From assembly GCF_026627445.1 (NCBI RefSeq), contig NZ_JAPNLJ010000014.1:124001-188000 (forward strand): a stretch of 64,000 bases of DNA. Direction: 5' to 3'. This document shows, in pieces, positions 43,113 to 54,626 of the stretch (positions are counted from its first letter, which is position 1; the number at the start of each line of letters is the position of its first letter). The translations under genes and the position numbers were made by a program. The notes beneath the pieces are model-generated. The model made no database searches. It saw only the letters and a program-made list of their open reading frames with translations, and was not told the DNA's origin. The DNA comes from Streptomyces sp. H27-H1 (lineage in GTDB: Bacteria; Actinomycetota; Actinomycetes; Streptomycetales; Streptomycetaceae).

Positions 43113-46013
43113 TCAGCGGGGTCCCGGCCGCCGTCGGGGGCCCAGGGCCGTCCACTGCTCCAGGAAGCGGGCGGCCTCGGGGTCGCCCGCGGCGGCTGCC
43201 CGCCGGTACCACTGTTCCGCCTCGCTCCGCCCGCGACGGGTGCGGATGAGTACGTGCGCGAGGTCCATCATCGAGTCGACCGCGCCGGTCGCCGCGCCAC
43301 GCCTGAGCCAGGGTTGCGCCTCCTTGAACCGTCCTGTCTCGGCCAGCAGGCTCCCGAGGGGTCCACTCGCGGCTTCCTCGCCGGCGTCCACCGCGCGCAG
43401 CAGCCAGAACTCGGCTCCGGCGGGGCGGCCGGTCCGGGCCAGCACCATCCCCAGGTTGGCCATCGCCGAGCTGTTCCCGCCGTCGGCGGCGACGCGCAGG
43501 AGCCCTTCGGACGCGCGGAGTTCGCCCGCCCAGCGCCGCCTCAGTCCCTCGGCCGCGGCCGCGTGGACCTGCTCGGGGTCGGTGTCGGGACGGGTCCACC
43601 CCTGGTGGACGTCGGGCCGCCCGCGGCGGCGCACCCGTTTCAGCAGGCGCCTCGTCGTCCGGACACCGGGGATGCGGGTGATCAGGTAGGACCCGGCCAT
43701 GTAGACGAGGGTGGCCCGGACGTTCTCGGTCTCCCACTCGCCGGGCCCCAGCAGCCGTTCGCAGTCGGCCAACGCCTCCCGGACCATCTCGGTTCCCAGC
43801 GCGTACCGGCCGGCCGCGAAGTAGGCGTCGCCGAGCTGGTGACCCATGCGCAGGGTGGCTTGATGTTCAGGCCCCAGCACCCACAGGGAGTACCCCAGGG
43901 CGGTTTCCAGGACCTCGGTGGCCGATCGGACGTCCTTGGCCTGGAGGTAGGCACTCCCGAGCGTCGCGCGGACCGACAGGGTCCGCCGGTGCGCCGGTCC
44001 GTGCTCCCGTTCGCATGCGATGAGTTCCGCGCCCAGCTGCTCGATGTCGTCGCGCGGCTGCTGGGTGAGTTCCGAGGTGACGGCGGCGACATCGGAGCGG
44101 ACGGCCGCGGTCAGGGGGTGGCTCACCCCCAGGATCCGTTCGCAGTCGGCGAAGACCGTCCCGAGCTGCCGGGCGGCTTCCGTCGCGTTGCCGGCGGCGT
44201 GGTGGGCGACGGCGAGGTGGTGACGGGCGCGCAGGGTGTCGAAGTGGTCCGGGCCCAGGTTCCTGGCGCATCCCTCGGCCTGGACCTCGAACAGGCCGAC
44301 GGCCCGGCCCATGTCGCCGCGTTCGTGGTGGGCGACGGCGAGGTTGCCGCGGGAGACCAGGGTGTCGGGATGGTCCGGTCCCAGCGCCCGCTCCCGGTGT
44401 GCCAGGCTCGCCTCCAGCAGCTGGATGCCGAGGTCCCGGTCGCCGTCGTCGTAGGTGATGGCGGCCAGGTGGGCCCGGGACGCCAGGGTCAGGCGGTGGT
44501 CGGGGCCCAGGACCCGCTGCTGGTCGGCCAGGTTCGCCGTGAGGAGTTCGCGGCCCCGGACCCGGTCTCCGGCCTCGAGGCGGGCGGCCGCCAGATTGGC
44601 GCGGGCGTGCAGGGTGGCAGGATCGTGCGGCCCTTGCGTCCGTTCGTGGAAGCCGGCGATCCGGGAGCAGTACCCAACGGCCCGGTGGTGCAGGTTCTGG
44701 CTGCCGAGGAAGCGCGCGGCCGCCTCGAAGATGCCGTTGGTCGCGGGGTCGTCCTGCGACGGGGCCGTGTGCGCGACCAGGGCAGCGGCGTGCGGCAGGA
44801 ACCCCTGCCAGGCCTCGAGTCCGGCGTCGATCGGGGGGCGGGCCCGCAGGAGGAGGTCCACCGCGCGGGCGCGCCCCCGGGCGACAGCCTCGTCCTCGCG
44901 GTGTCGGATCGCCGCGTCGGGTGTACGGAACACCTCCTGCATGAGCCGGTGCATGGACAGCGAGCCGTCGACGATGTCGACCATGCGGTATGAGCGGAGC
45001 AGGCCCAGGGCGTGGACGAGTGCTCCCTGACCGGCCATGGGCGCCAGGAGGCTGCGCGGGATTCCGTCCGGGGCGTACCAGGCCAGGGTTCTGAACGCTT
45101 CGAGGGCGAGCTCGTCCTGCGCGACGATCTTGTCCAGGGTCACGGTCCAGACAGCGGCCATCGTCCGGTCTTCCGGTGTCCCGGCAGCAGCTTGGCGAAA
45201 GGTTTCGGCGCTGCTGTGGTCCAGGAGGTCCAGATACTCGGCCACACTGATGCCGGTCTGGGACAGGTAGGCGCCCGCCTGCGCGACGGCGAGAGGAAGG
45301 TGGCCCAGCCGCGCACTCAGCCGGGCCGCGTCGGGAAGGTCCGTGCGGCCAACAGAACGCCGCAGCAGTTCCGTGGCCTCCTCGGCCGACAGGACTCCGA
45401 GCGTTACGGGCCGGTCGACCAGGTCCTGCCAGCCCTCGGCGAGACGGCTGGTGATCAGGAATCGGCCGCCGCCCAGTGAGCCGATCAGCTCCTGCACGTC
45501 GGCTGGTGCGCAGACGTCGTCCAGGATCAGCAGCCATCCGTCGTGACAGGCCAGCCAACTGCGTGCCCACGCGGCGGCGTCCGACAGGGTCGCTCGGTTC
45601 AGCTCGGGCACCAGCCGCACGGCCAGCGCGGCCAGGCCGGCCTCGATCTGGTCGGGGCTGTCGGCGGGGATCCACCAGACGGGGCTGTACGCATCCTGCC
45701 GCAGCTGGGCGTAGCGGCAGGCCAGCGCCGATTTTCCGACTCCGCCGAGGCCCGCGACGGTCTGGGCGATCAGCCCCGTTCCAGACTGCAGAACAGTGTC
45801 CAGATCGCGGAGTTCCTGCTCCCGGCCCACGAACCGGCCGGCGGCCAGGGCGGTCGGGGAAAGCCGCCCCGGCCCGCCCGGCCAGCTCAGCGACGCGGCC
45901 GAGGGCAGGGGGTGGTGGTAGTTGTTGATCGTGTTCTTCGCACCGTCGCCCAGGGAGACGATCCCGTGGTTGACCTCGACCTCGGCGTGCCTGCTGTAGG
46001 GGTCCATGCCCAT
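43113..46013 (-). CDS. STAND NTPase with TPR and Sel1-like repeats
   Basis: 966 residues. Residues 10-33 hold 'VNHGIVSLGDGAKNTINNYH', which recurs in the upstream small protein. The NB-ARC NTPase covers about 55-400 with Walker A 'GLGGVGKSAL' (Lys94), Walker B 'LLILDDV' and 'FLITSRLAEGW'. TPRs cover about 440-740 ('..LGPDHPDTLVSRGNLAVAHH..' repeated). A basic linker leads to Sel1-like repeats (about 790-960, 'NSSAMANLGMVLARTGRP', 'GAEFWLLRAV'). STAND proteins oligomerise on ligand sensing; many are regulators or phage-defence sensors. No separate catalytic effector domain is visible. ATG 46013 is 2 bp after the previous stop. Confidence 0.88.
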   Translation of the reverse strand: MGMDPYSRHAEVEVNHGIVSLGDGAKNTINNYHHPLPSAASLSWPGGPGRLSPTALAAGRFVGREQELRDLDTVLQSGTGLIAQTVAGLGGVGKSALACRYAQLRQDAYSPVWWIPADSPDQIEAGLAALAVRLVPELNRATLSDAAAWARSWLACHDGWLLILDDVCAPADVQELIGSLGGGRFLITSRLAEGWQDLVDRPVTLGVLSAEEATELLRRSVGRTDLPDAARLSARLGHLPLAVAQAGAYLSQTGISVAEYLDLLDHSSAETFRQAAAGTPEDRTMAAVWTVTLDKIVAQDELALEAFRTLAWYAPDGIPRSLLAPMAGQGALVHALGLLRSYRMVDIVDGSLSMHRLMQEVFRTPDAAIRHREDEAVARGRARAVDLLLRARPPIDAGLEAWQGFLPHAAALVAHTAPSQDDPATNGIFEAAARFLGSQNLHHRAVGYCSRIAGFHERTQGPHDPATLHARANLAAARLEAGDRVRGRELLTANLADQQRVLGPDHRLTLASRAHLAAITYDDGDRDLGIQLLEASLAHRERALGPDHPDTLVSRGNLAVAHHERGDMGRAVGLFEVQAEGCARNLGPDHFDTLRARHHLAVAHHAAGNATEAARQLGTVFADCERILGVSHPLTAAVRSDVAAVTSELTQQPRDDIEQLGAELIACEREHGPAHRRTLSVRATLGSAYLQAKDVRSATEVLETALGYSLWVLGPEHQATLRMGHQLGDAYFAAGRYALGTEMVREALADCERLLGPGEWETENVRATLVYMAGSYLITRIPGVRTTRRLLKRVRRRGRPDVHQGWTRPDTDPEQVHAAAAEGLRRRWAGELRASEGLLRVAADGGNSSAMANLGMVLARTGRPAGAEFWLLRAVDAGEEAASGPLGSLLAETGRFKEAQPWLRRGAATGAVDSMMDLAHVLIRTRRGRSEAEQWYRRAAAAGDPEAARFLEQWTALGPRRRPGPR

Positions 46014-46015
46014 GC

Positions 46016-46417
46016 TCAGCGGTCCCCGACAGTGTTGGTGGCATGGTCGCCCAGAGAGACGATGCCCGTGTTCTCCCGCACCACGGCCGTCCGGTCGCCG
46101 CTGATCGTGACCACTGGCCGGCCTGCCGCCGCGAGCAGTCCGGCCAGTTCTCCAGCCAGCGCCCGGTCGCCGTCGACCACTCTGGCGATCTTCGCGCGGA
46201 GCAGTCCGAGGTAGTCGTCGTCCCCGGGGTGAGCCGCGAGGTTCTCGACGGCCTCGGCGATCTGGTCCCCGGATTCCGGGTTTCGCCGCAGCCGTGCGAG
46301 CAGGCGCTGCCCGAGGCGCACCGTGGCGTCCGCGGCGGCGTCCTCCCCCCGGGTGAGTACCGCCGCACCATAGGCACCGACCGCCGCGCCCACCGAGGCG
46401 ACCACCGCGTCAACCAT
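46016..46417 (-). CDS. Small helical partner of the STAND protein
   Basis: 133 residues, mainly Ala/Leu-rich helices ('AVVASVGAAVGAYGAAVLTR', 'VRLGQRLLARLRRNPESGDQ', 'AENLAAHPGDDDYLGLLR'-like). The C-terminal tail 115-133 is 'ENTGIVSLGDHATNTVGDR'. Residues 118-129 (GIVSLGDHATNT) match residues 17-28 of the following STAND protein at 10 of 12 positions. Similar small helical proteins with such tails precede STAND/TPR genes in many actinomycetes (recalled). Two bases separate the genes, so they are translationally coupled. Function unknown; the shared tail may mediate pairing or co-assembly. Confidence 0.78.
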   Translation of the reverse strand: MVDAVVASVGAAVGAYGAAVLTRGEDAAADATVRLGQRLLARLRRNPESGDQIAEAVENLAAHPGDDDYLGLLRAKIARVVDGDRALAGELAGLLAAAGRPVVTISGDRTAVVRENTGIVSLGDHATNTVGDR

Positions 46418-46743
46418 GGAACCGTCCACCGTGCGCCCTCGCTTCTCCCGGAGTCGCTGCGGCACACATGCTAACGAAGCATCCGGCGAACACTCCAATG
46501 ACGGCAAATCCGGCCACGCGCAGGCGATTTGAGCCATCACTGAGGGGTGCGCCCGGCGAGCCGGGGTGTTCTATCGGAGTCGGGGGTGCGGCTTCCGGAA
46601 CGGGCCAACCCACGAGCGGGGTTCAGACACAGATACTGGAAGAGCGTTCGGCATCATCCCAACTCCGGCGTCCTCAACGGCAACGCCGGAAACGACACCT
46701 TCACCGTCCTTCGCAACTGTCGAGGCCGTTCGCAGGTCCGTCC
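46418..46743. other. Intergenic, nothing recognised
   Basis: 326 bp upstream of the STAND unit and downstream of the 46744 gene. It should hold the promoter of the STAND operon. No coding signal. Confidence 0.35.
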
Positions 46744-47052
46744 TCAGAGGTCGCTGTCAATACCGGTGATGGCCGGCGGGCCGAGCGGAGCGGCCGATTC
46801 GTCGATGCCTGCCTCCTTCAGCGCGGCCGAGAGAATCCTCGTGGCGTCGAGTTCCGCCTCGTACCGGTCGGGGGCATCGACCTCGAGGCGAACGGAGAAG
46901 GTGCCGCCCTCGTTCAGCGTGAGGAGGTCGATGCCTTCGCCCTCGATGACCTCCGTGTGCCGCGAGGCCAGCTTCCGTACGAGAGCCGAGCGCGCGGAGT
47001 CGGTGACGGCCGACACGAACGTGCCGGGAACGGTAACGACAAAAGTGGTCAT
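46744..47052 (-). CDS. Conserved-looking hypothetical protein
   Basis: 102 residues with a regular beta/alpha pattern ('TTFVVTVPGTFVSAVTDSAR', 'GTFSVRLEVDAPDRYEAELD', 'RILSAALKEAGIDESAAPLG') and no signal or membrane segment. AAGGAGCAAGG precedes the ATG with ideal spacing, and codon use is typical, so expression is likely. No family recognised. The flanking IS5 relic and the STAND unit give no functional hint. Confidence 0.72.
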   Translation of the reverse strand: MTTFVVTVPGTFVSAVTDSARSALVRKLASRHTEVIEGEGIDLLTLNEGGTFSVRLEVDAPDRYEAELDATRILSAALKEAGIDESAAPLGPPAITGIDSDL

Positions 47053-47483
47053 CCTTGCTCCTTACAGACAACACAGGCCGAACATCGCACTGCTACCCCC
47101 GATTCCGCGCAACGAACCCTGGCCAAACCCACCACGGACGAAACGCAAGCTCCGCGGTACCCACAGGGTCAGCAGTCCGTCAGCGTCTCTACGCGCACCA
47201 GGCCGCCCCGATGCGGATCTCGCATCAAAAGGGCGCGTCACCAGGGCTGCTGCACGACGTCGCCTTCGCCGAGAATCGCCGCCCCGCGGGAGTACTTCGA
47301 GCTGCACGGGGCGCTCGCGGTCCCCCGGCACGCGACCGCGGCCCACATCGTCCCTGGGACAGTGAGCCTTTTCCAACCTGACTGCGGCGGTGAGGTGTTG
47401 GAGGTTGCCAGCTGCACGAAACGACGAAGCTCCTGGTAGACGGGTTCTCGACCAAGATCACCCGTGTCCGCAGGAGCTTCCGC
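47053..47483. other. Intergenic, nothing recognised
   Basis: 430 bp between the hypothetical gene and the IS5 relic. Only shadow frames are seen. One terminal repeat of the IS may lie here, but I could not find a matching pair. Confidence 0.3.
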
Positions 47484-47995
47484 GTGCTTGTCTACCCCCC
47501 GTCGATCGATCTGTCCAGCGGCACCCTGCGCTACGTGACCACGCGGCTCCGCGCCCGGCAGCGAGAGATCGGGACCCGGTGGCGACGGCTGCCTGTCGGC
47601 CGTCAGGCCCTGCTCGCCCTCGCCCGCCTGCGGTGCGGGGGCACCTACGCGCGGCTCGCCGCCTGGTTCGGCATCGGCGTCGCGACCGTGTACCGAGACA
47701 TACGTGAGGTGATCGACGTCCTGGCCGCCGCCGCGCCGACCCTGACCGAGGCGATGAAGACCGTAGGGGCGAAAGCCTTCGTGATCCTGGACGGCACCCC
47801 TGCTGCCGATCGACCGGATCGCCGCCGACACTCCGTACTACTCCGGGAAGCACAAACGCCACGGCATGAACATCCAGGTCCTCACCGACCCGTTCGGCCG
47901 ACTGCTGCGGGTCTCGCCGGCATTGCCCGGCTCGACCCATGACCTGACCGCCGCCCGGTGCCACGGCATCATCGACGCGCTCGCCGAGGCCCACG
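47484..47995 (+). pseudogene. IS5-family transposase relic
   Basis: N-terminal HTH ('LALARLRCGGTYARLAAWFG', 'IGVATVYRDIREVIDVL') and a DDE start ('GAKAFVILDGT'). An extra C near 47802 shifts the frame; the other frame continues 'IDRIAADTPYYSGKHKRHGM' and 'NIQVLTDPFGRLLRVSPALP', then 'GSTHDLTAAR' with the second Asp. After 'DALAEAH' homology stops, losing the last part of the catalytic core. Inactive. Confidence 0.85.
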
Positions 47996-48054
47996 TGAGT
48001 GCTGGGCGTGCGCCGCATTCGCGCATTCATCGGCTCCCCCGCGGTGTGTGCCGG

Positions 48055-48335
48055 GGCCGAACCACGGCAACCAGTTCGAGGGCTGCGTGCAGGAGCAGAC
48101 CACCCTGTTCGTGTAGCGGAACAGGAGGATCGTTGGCAGTGCGGTCTTGGACGTGACCCAGTCGTACGTACTCAAGGCCAGCAGCCGCGAGTTCAGCGAG
48201 ACGTTCACCCTCGACATCAACGGCGTGTCCGGGGAGGCAGCCGACGCGAACCTGGTCCTGAAGGGTGCTTGCGGGGGATCATGCGTTGCCGCGGTGAGAG
48301 TCCCCGCCGTGGCCGTCGCCAAGACCTGCGCATGA
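48055..48335 (+). pseudogene. Secreted NucA/NucB-type protein relic
   Basis: 'NQFEGCVQEQTTLFV', a stop, then 'SAVLDVTQSYVLKASSREFS', 'ETFTLDINGVSGEAADANLV' and 'LKGACGGSC' resemble the middle beta region of streptomycete secreted proteins that end in a NucA/NucB nuclease domain. Further downstream 'GTNSYDGDPP' may be a decayed piece of that nuclease. No start, no signal peptide. Family is a tentative recollection. Confidence 0.4.
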
Positions 48336-50853
<2,518 letters not shown>

Positions 50854-50865
50854 TGCCGACGTGGT

Positions 50866-51320
50866 GATTGCGGCGCGGCGATGACGGCCAGCCGAAGATG
50901 GTTGAAGTCGTCGATGTCCTCTACCTGGACATCGACGGCTGAGTTGTCGAAACGAAGGGTAAAGCAGGGGTCTGCGTCGATGGGTTGTCTCAGATTCCCG
51001 CGGGCGTTGTGGTCGAGAGGAGGCGAGACTGCCCTCAGCCGAGGCTGGGACATCGTGAAACCTCCGCGCCGCCAGCTATGGCACCTTGAAACGAAGGAGA
51101 GCCTCTCGTCGATGGGGAGGAAGAACGCGTCGCCCTCCTGCTGGAGCGGCAGGTACGCCTCGGCTGCCCCGGCCGGCCGTCAGCGGTTCCCGTAGTCCGC
51201 CACCAAGTCGGCGACCACAGCCACGGATGGCTCCCGAAAGTGTCCAGGAGGAATCGCCCGCGTTCCTCGACGTTCGCGTACATCGCGATGGACACGCTGA
51301 AGTCCCAAAAATCGAAACGC
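50866..51320 (-). pseudogene. Unidentified decayed gene
   Basis: On the minus strand three coherent pieces lie in changing frames: 'PRFDFWDFSVSIAMYANVEE' with 'RGRFLLDTFGSHPWLW', 'AYLPLQQEGDAFFLPIDERL', and 'LRQPIDADPCFTLRFDNSAV' with 'DVQVEDIDDFNHLRLAVIAA'. The residues look coding but carry no motif I can name. At least two frameshifts. Confidence 0.45.
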
Positions 51321-51434
51321 GGGGGGCCCACCTCCCGACCCTGACCGTGTGGACCGCGCCCGTGCGGGAAGGGGGCGCGGAGGCGAGACGGGGAAGTTCG
51401 TCGGAGGACGGCGCCGGGTGAGGGGGCGTCGGAC

Positions 51435-52292
51435 TCACTCGATGGTCTGGAGGAACGGGACGATCGCATCGAGGAAGTGCTCGTTCCGATCGCCCGCCAC
51501 CATGTGGCCTGCCCCGGCCACATCGACGCGCCGCGCCCGGGGAACCCTGACGCAGAATTGCTCTGCGACGTCCTCGCGCACCACGTCGCTGACCCCACCG
51601 CGGACCAGCAGGATCGGCACGTCGGCCGCGCACGCGGCGTCGAGGAGACGCTCCGCCATGCCCGGCGGGTCCATCCGGCCTTCGAAGCTGTCCGGCATCC
51701 GGGGGTCCCAGTGCCACACCCAGCGCTCACCGTGGGGCCGCAAGTTGGCCCGGATCCCCTCGGGGTCGGACGGACGCGGGCGGTGCGGCAGGTGGGCGGA
51801 CACCGCCGCGGCCGCCTCACGCGCGTCGGCGAATCCGTCGGGATGGCCCCGCATGAAGGCGACGATCCGGCGGAACCCGCGGGGGTCCGGCCGATGGGCG
51901 ACGTCGACCAGCACCAGGGCGCGGACCGCCGCCGGCGGTGCCTCTCCGGCGGCGAGTAGCGAAGCCAGACCCCCGAGCGAGGCGCCGATGAGCACCGGAC
52001 GGCCGTCCAGCCCGGCGACGATCGCCCGGACGTCCTCGGCGAACAGGTCGAGGGCGTAGTCCCCATCGGCCGACCATGCACTGTCGCCGTGCCCGCGCAG
52101 ATCCGGGGCGACGACCTGCCACCCCAGGGCGGCCAGCCGAGGGCCGGTACGCCCCCAGGCGCGCCGCGTCTGGCCGCCGCCGTGCAGCAGGACCAGAGGA
52201 GGGGAGGACGACTCGCCCCACGTGTCCGCCGCGAGCCGGATCCCGCCGTGGCCCACGAAGCTCCCGGGGCCCGGCAGTGCGCCGCCCGTCAT
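51435..52292 (-). CDS. Alpha/beta hydrolase
   Basis: 285 residues. Oxyanion 'LVLLHGGGQTRRAWG', nucleophile elbow 'VLIGASLGGLASLLAAG' (Ser), 'VPILLVRGGVSDVV' (acid region) and 'GAGHMVAGDRN' (His). Typical of the haloalkane-dehalogenase/epoxide-hydrolase-like clan; substrate unknown. Its start codon overlaps the stop of the TetR gene by 4 bp, so it is cotranscribed and probably controlled by that repressor through the operator at 52951-52982. Confidence 0.9.
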   Translation of the reverse strand: MTGGALPGPGSFVGHGGIRLAADTWGESSSPPLVLLHGGGQTRRAWGRTGPRLAALGWQVVAPDLRGHGDSAWSADGDYALDLFAEDVRAIVAGLDGRPVLIGASLGGLASLLAAGEAPPAAVRALVLVDVAHRPDPRGFRRIVAFMRGHPDGFADAREAAAAVSAHLPHRPRPSDPEGIRANLRPHGERWVWHWDPRMPDSFEGRMDPPGMAERLLDAACAADVPILLVRGGVSDVVREDVAEQFCVRVPRARRVDVAGAGHMVAGDRNEHFLDAIVPFLQTIE

Positions 52293-52927
52293 ACCGCGTC
52301 CCCTGTCCGCAGGGGCGCGAGCAACTGGTCGCGGTAGGGATCCGCGGCCGCCGCGGCGAGCGCGACGTCCAGTGCGAACAGGGCGCGCGCCAGGAACCTG
52401 TCGTCATCGATCAGGCCGACGACCCACTGGTGCATCGCACCCACGCACGAGGCGCTGACCACCGCGGCCAGCGCGTCGGTCCCGACGTCGGCCCTCAGGA
52501 GGCCGCGGATCCGTGCGTCCGCCATCGCCCGGCGGAGCGGGTCCAGCGGACCACGGTCGAGCACGAGGCCGCTCTCCTGCCAGCCGCGCACCATGCGTCG
52601 GGAGACGACCGGGTCGTCGACGAAGAGCCGGACGGTCGATCTGACGACTTCCTGCGGGTCACCGGTTCCCAGCGCCGACAAGCGGCCTTCGAGGTCGTCC
52701 AGGAACCCCTCGGCGAGGGCCTTCCAGATCTTCTCGCGCGGTCCGATCAGGTTGTACACGGTGGCCGGGGAGACCTCCGCCCGCTCGGCGATCCGCTCGG
52801 TAGTGATTACCGACTCCGGGTCCTCCCGCAGGAGTTCGCGTGTCGCGTCGAGGATGCGCGTCCGTCTCCGGGCCTTGTGCTGCTCGCGCAGTCCCCCTCC
52901 GGCCGACTGCACGCGGTTCGTCCTCAT
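52289..52927 (-). CDS. TetR-family transcriptional regulator
   Basis: 212 residues. HTH 'RILDATRELLREDPESVITT' followed by 'ERIAERAEVSPATVYNLIGP' at about 24-65, then a helical ligand domain ('VRSTVRLFVDDPVVSRRMVR', 'VVSASCVGAMHQWVVGLIDD'). First gene of a two-gene operon with an alpha/beta hydrolase; an inverted repeat 24-55 bp upstream is a likely autoregulatory operator. The SD is AGAGGGGAAGCGCGC before ATG 52927. Inducer unknown. Confidence 0.92.
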   Translation of the reverse strand: MRTNRVQSAGGGLREQHKARRRTRILDATRELLREDPESVITTERIAERAEVSPATVYNLIGPREKIWKALAEGFLDDLEGRLSALGTGDPQEVVRSTVRLFVDDPVVSRRMVRGWQESGLVLDRGPLDPLRRAMADARIRGLLRADVGTDALAAVVSASCVGAMHQWVVGLIDDDRFLARALFALDVALAAAAADPYRDQLLAPLRTGDAV

Positions 52928-52950
52928 GCGCGCTTCCCCTCTCCAGAACT

Positions 52951-52982
52951 TGGAGGCCCTTCCAATTTTAGAGTTGCCTCCA
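52951..52982. promoter_or_regulatory. Candidate TetR operator
   Basis: TGGAGGC and GCCTCCA arms (7 bp, perfect) 18 bp apart, surrounding an AT-rich centre (TTCCAATTTTAGAGTT) that could overlap the promoter. It starts 24 bp upstream of the regulator start. Confidence 0.5.
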
Positions 52983-53054
52983 GATTGGGTCGGGCAAACC
53001 TACGGGGCATGCCGCGTGCTCGTCCCCGTCGCCCGACCACAATCACGCTCACGC

Positions 53055-54086
53055 TCACGCCAGCAAGTTCACGGCGCGCTGGAACAGGCGGGGGAAGTGG
53101 GCCGCGGTGGGAGTGATCAGCGGCGCCAGCCGGGGCTGGTTCCGGGCCCACAGCAGGGAGGTGGTCAGCAGTCGGTAGTTGCGGGACAGCCGGCGCCACG
53201 CGCGTTCGTAGGCCTGCGGCCGGCCCTCGCGCAGGCAGTGCACCAGTTCGGCGGCGGCCGTCAGTGCGAGCGCGAGGCCCTCGCCCGTCAGGGCGTCGAC
53301 GTACCCGGCGGCGTCGCCCACGAACAGGACCCGGCCGGCTACCCGCGAGCGGGCCTGCTGGCGGAGCGGACCCGCGCCCCGGACCGGCGTCCGACCGGCC
53401 GTACCGAGCCGGGACACCAACAGGGGGAACCGGGCCAGTTGGGCGTCGTACGGGAGCTGCTCGGACGTCAGGACGGCGATACCGACCTGGCGCGGGCCCA
53501 GTGGAGTGACGTACGCCTCGCAGCCGGCCGACCAGTGCACCTCCACCATGTCGCTCCACGGCTCGACGGCGTAGTGGCGCCGCAGTCCGTACCGCGGCGG
53601 CGGCTGCCGCCGGCCGGTCGGCCGCACGCTCAGGCCGAGCGCCCGCCGGGTCGGCGAGTGCAGTCCGTCCGCTGCCACGAGATAGCGGGCGGCCATCCCG
53701 TCCGCCACGACGTACTCGTCGTACTGGCTGACCCGACGGACGCGGCGCGGGACGGTCGGGATGCCGAGTTGGGCGGCCCGGGCGGCCAGCGTCTCGTGCA
53801 GCAGCGTGCGGCGCGTGCCGAGGCCGTGACCCGCCCGGAACGCGGCTTCGGCGTGCCGCTCGCCGGCGGAGTCCAGGTAGCGGATGCCGCGCAGGGGCCA
53901 GCCGGGTACCTGAACGCCCAGGGTGTCCAAGGCGCGCACTGCGCCCGGCATCAGGCCCTCGCCGCAGGCCTTGTCGATGGGCGCCGGGCGCGGTTCGGCG
54001 ACCACGACGTCGAATCCGGCGAGCGCTCCGTGGATCGCGGTGGCCAGGCCCGCCGGGCCGCCGCCCACGATGAGGAGGTCGATCAC
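53055..54086 (-). CDS. FAD-dependent monooxygenase (SrsC-like)
   Basis: 343 residues. FAD-binding 'LLIVGGGPAGLATAIHGALA' at the N-terminus, 'YLVAADGLHSPTRRALGL' (DG motif) and 'RVLFVGDAAGYVDALTGEGL' (GD motif), as in geranylgeranyl-reductase-like and aromatic flavoprotein hydroxylases. GTG 54086 overlaps the methyltransferase stop (GTGA), so longer upstream readings are wrong. Last gene of the type III PKS operon. In the S. griseus srsABC operon, the corresponding SrsC hydroxylates the alkylresorcinol to a quinone; the same role here is inferred. Confidence 0.88.
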   Translation of the reverse strand: MIDLLIVGGGPAGLATAIHGALAGFDVVVAEPRPAPIDKACGEGLMPGAVRALDTLGVQVPGWPLRGIRYLDSAGERHAEAAFRAGHGLGTRRTLLHETLAARAAQLGIPTVPRRVRRVSQYDEYVVADGMAARYLVAADGLHSPTRRALGLSVRPTGRRQPPPRYGLRRHYAVEPWSDMVEVHWSAGCEAYVTPLGPRQVGIAVLTSEQLPYDAQLARFPLLVSRLGTAGRTPVRGAGPLRQQARSRVAGRVLFVGDAAGYVDALTGEGLALALTAAAELVHCLREGRPQAYERAWRRLSRNYRLLTTSLLWARNQPRLAPLITPTAAHFPRLFQRAVNLLA

Positions 54087-54619
54087 GTGGCCGCGCCTGG
54101 GGTGGGGAGAGTGCGTACGGGCGTCAGGGCTTCGTTCTCGCAGCGGATGCGTACGGTCAGCAGGGCGGCGTTCAGCAGCGAGAAGCCCAGGGCGGTCATC
54201 CAGGCGGTGTGCACCAGGGGAAGTGCCAGGCCCTCGACGGCGACCGCCAGGTAGTTGGGGTGACGCAGGTACCGGTAGGGGCCGCCGGTGATCAGCGCGA
54301 GGCCGGGGACGATCAGCACGCGGGTGTTCCATCGGGGTCCGAGGGAGCTGATGCACCACCATCGCAGGCCCTGGGCGGCCAGCACCAGGACCAACGAGGC
54401 CCAGCCGAGCAGGGGCAGGAAGGGCCGGTCGGCCGCTTCGGGCTCCACGAGGCAGCCGAGGAGCAGGGCCGTATGCAGGGCGACCATCGCAGGGTAGTGC
54501 CCGGCCCCGTGTTCGAGGCCGCCCCGGGCCCGGCTCCAGGCGCCGTTGCGGCGGGCGACGGAGAGTTCCGCGATCCGTTCGGCGATGACGAGCAGGATGA
54601 GCAGGTTGTAGGGGGTCAT
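54083..54619 (-). CDS. Isoprenylcysteine-methyltransferase-like membrane enzyme (SrsB-like)
   Basis: 178 residues with four or five transmembrane helices ('YNLLILLVIAERIAELSVAR', 'LLGWASLVLVLAAQGLRWWC', 'TAWMTALGFSLLNAALLTVR'). It has the ICMT signature 'GPYRYLRHPNYLAVAVEGLA' and 'IRCENEAL' near the end. SrsB in S. griseus is of this type and O-methylates alkylresorcinol. ATG 54619 (or GTG 54622) lies 7-10 bp after the PKS stop; the end overlaps the flavoprotein start. Confidence 0.88.
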   Translation of the reverse strand: MTPYNLLILLVIAERIAELSVARRNGAWSRARGGLEHGAGHYPAMVALHTALLLGCLVEPEAADRPFLPLLGWASLVLVLAAQGLRWWCISSLGPRWNTRVLIVPGLALITGGPYRYLRHPNYLAVAVEGLALPLVHTAWMTALGFSLLNAALLTVRIRCENEALTPVRTLPTPGAAT

Positions 54620-54626
54620 CACGCAC

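Noticed and set aside
43254-44993. 579-codon plus-strand frame across the STAND gene
   Set aside because: Gly/Arg-rich shadow frame of the TPR region; no domain.
43867-46467. 866-codon minus-strand frame overlapping the STAND gene in another phase
   Set aside because: Arg/Pro-rich out-of-frame reading of the same DNA; the other frame carries P-loop and TPR motifs.
53055-54626. 523-residue fusion of methyltransferase region and flavoprotein
   Set aside because: The upstream part is an out-of-frame reading of the ICMT-like gene; the FAD motif starts right after GTG 54086.
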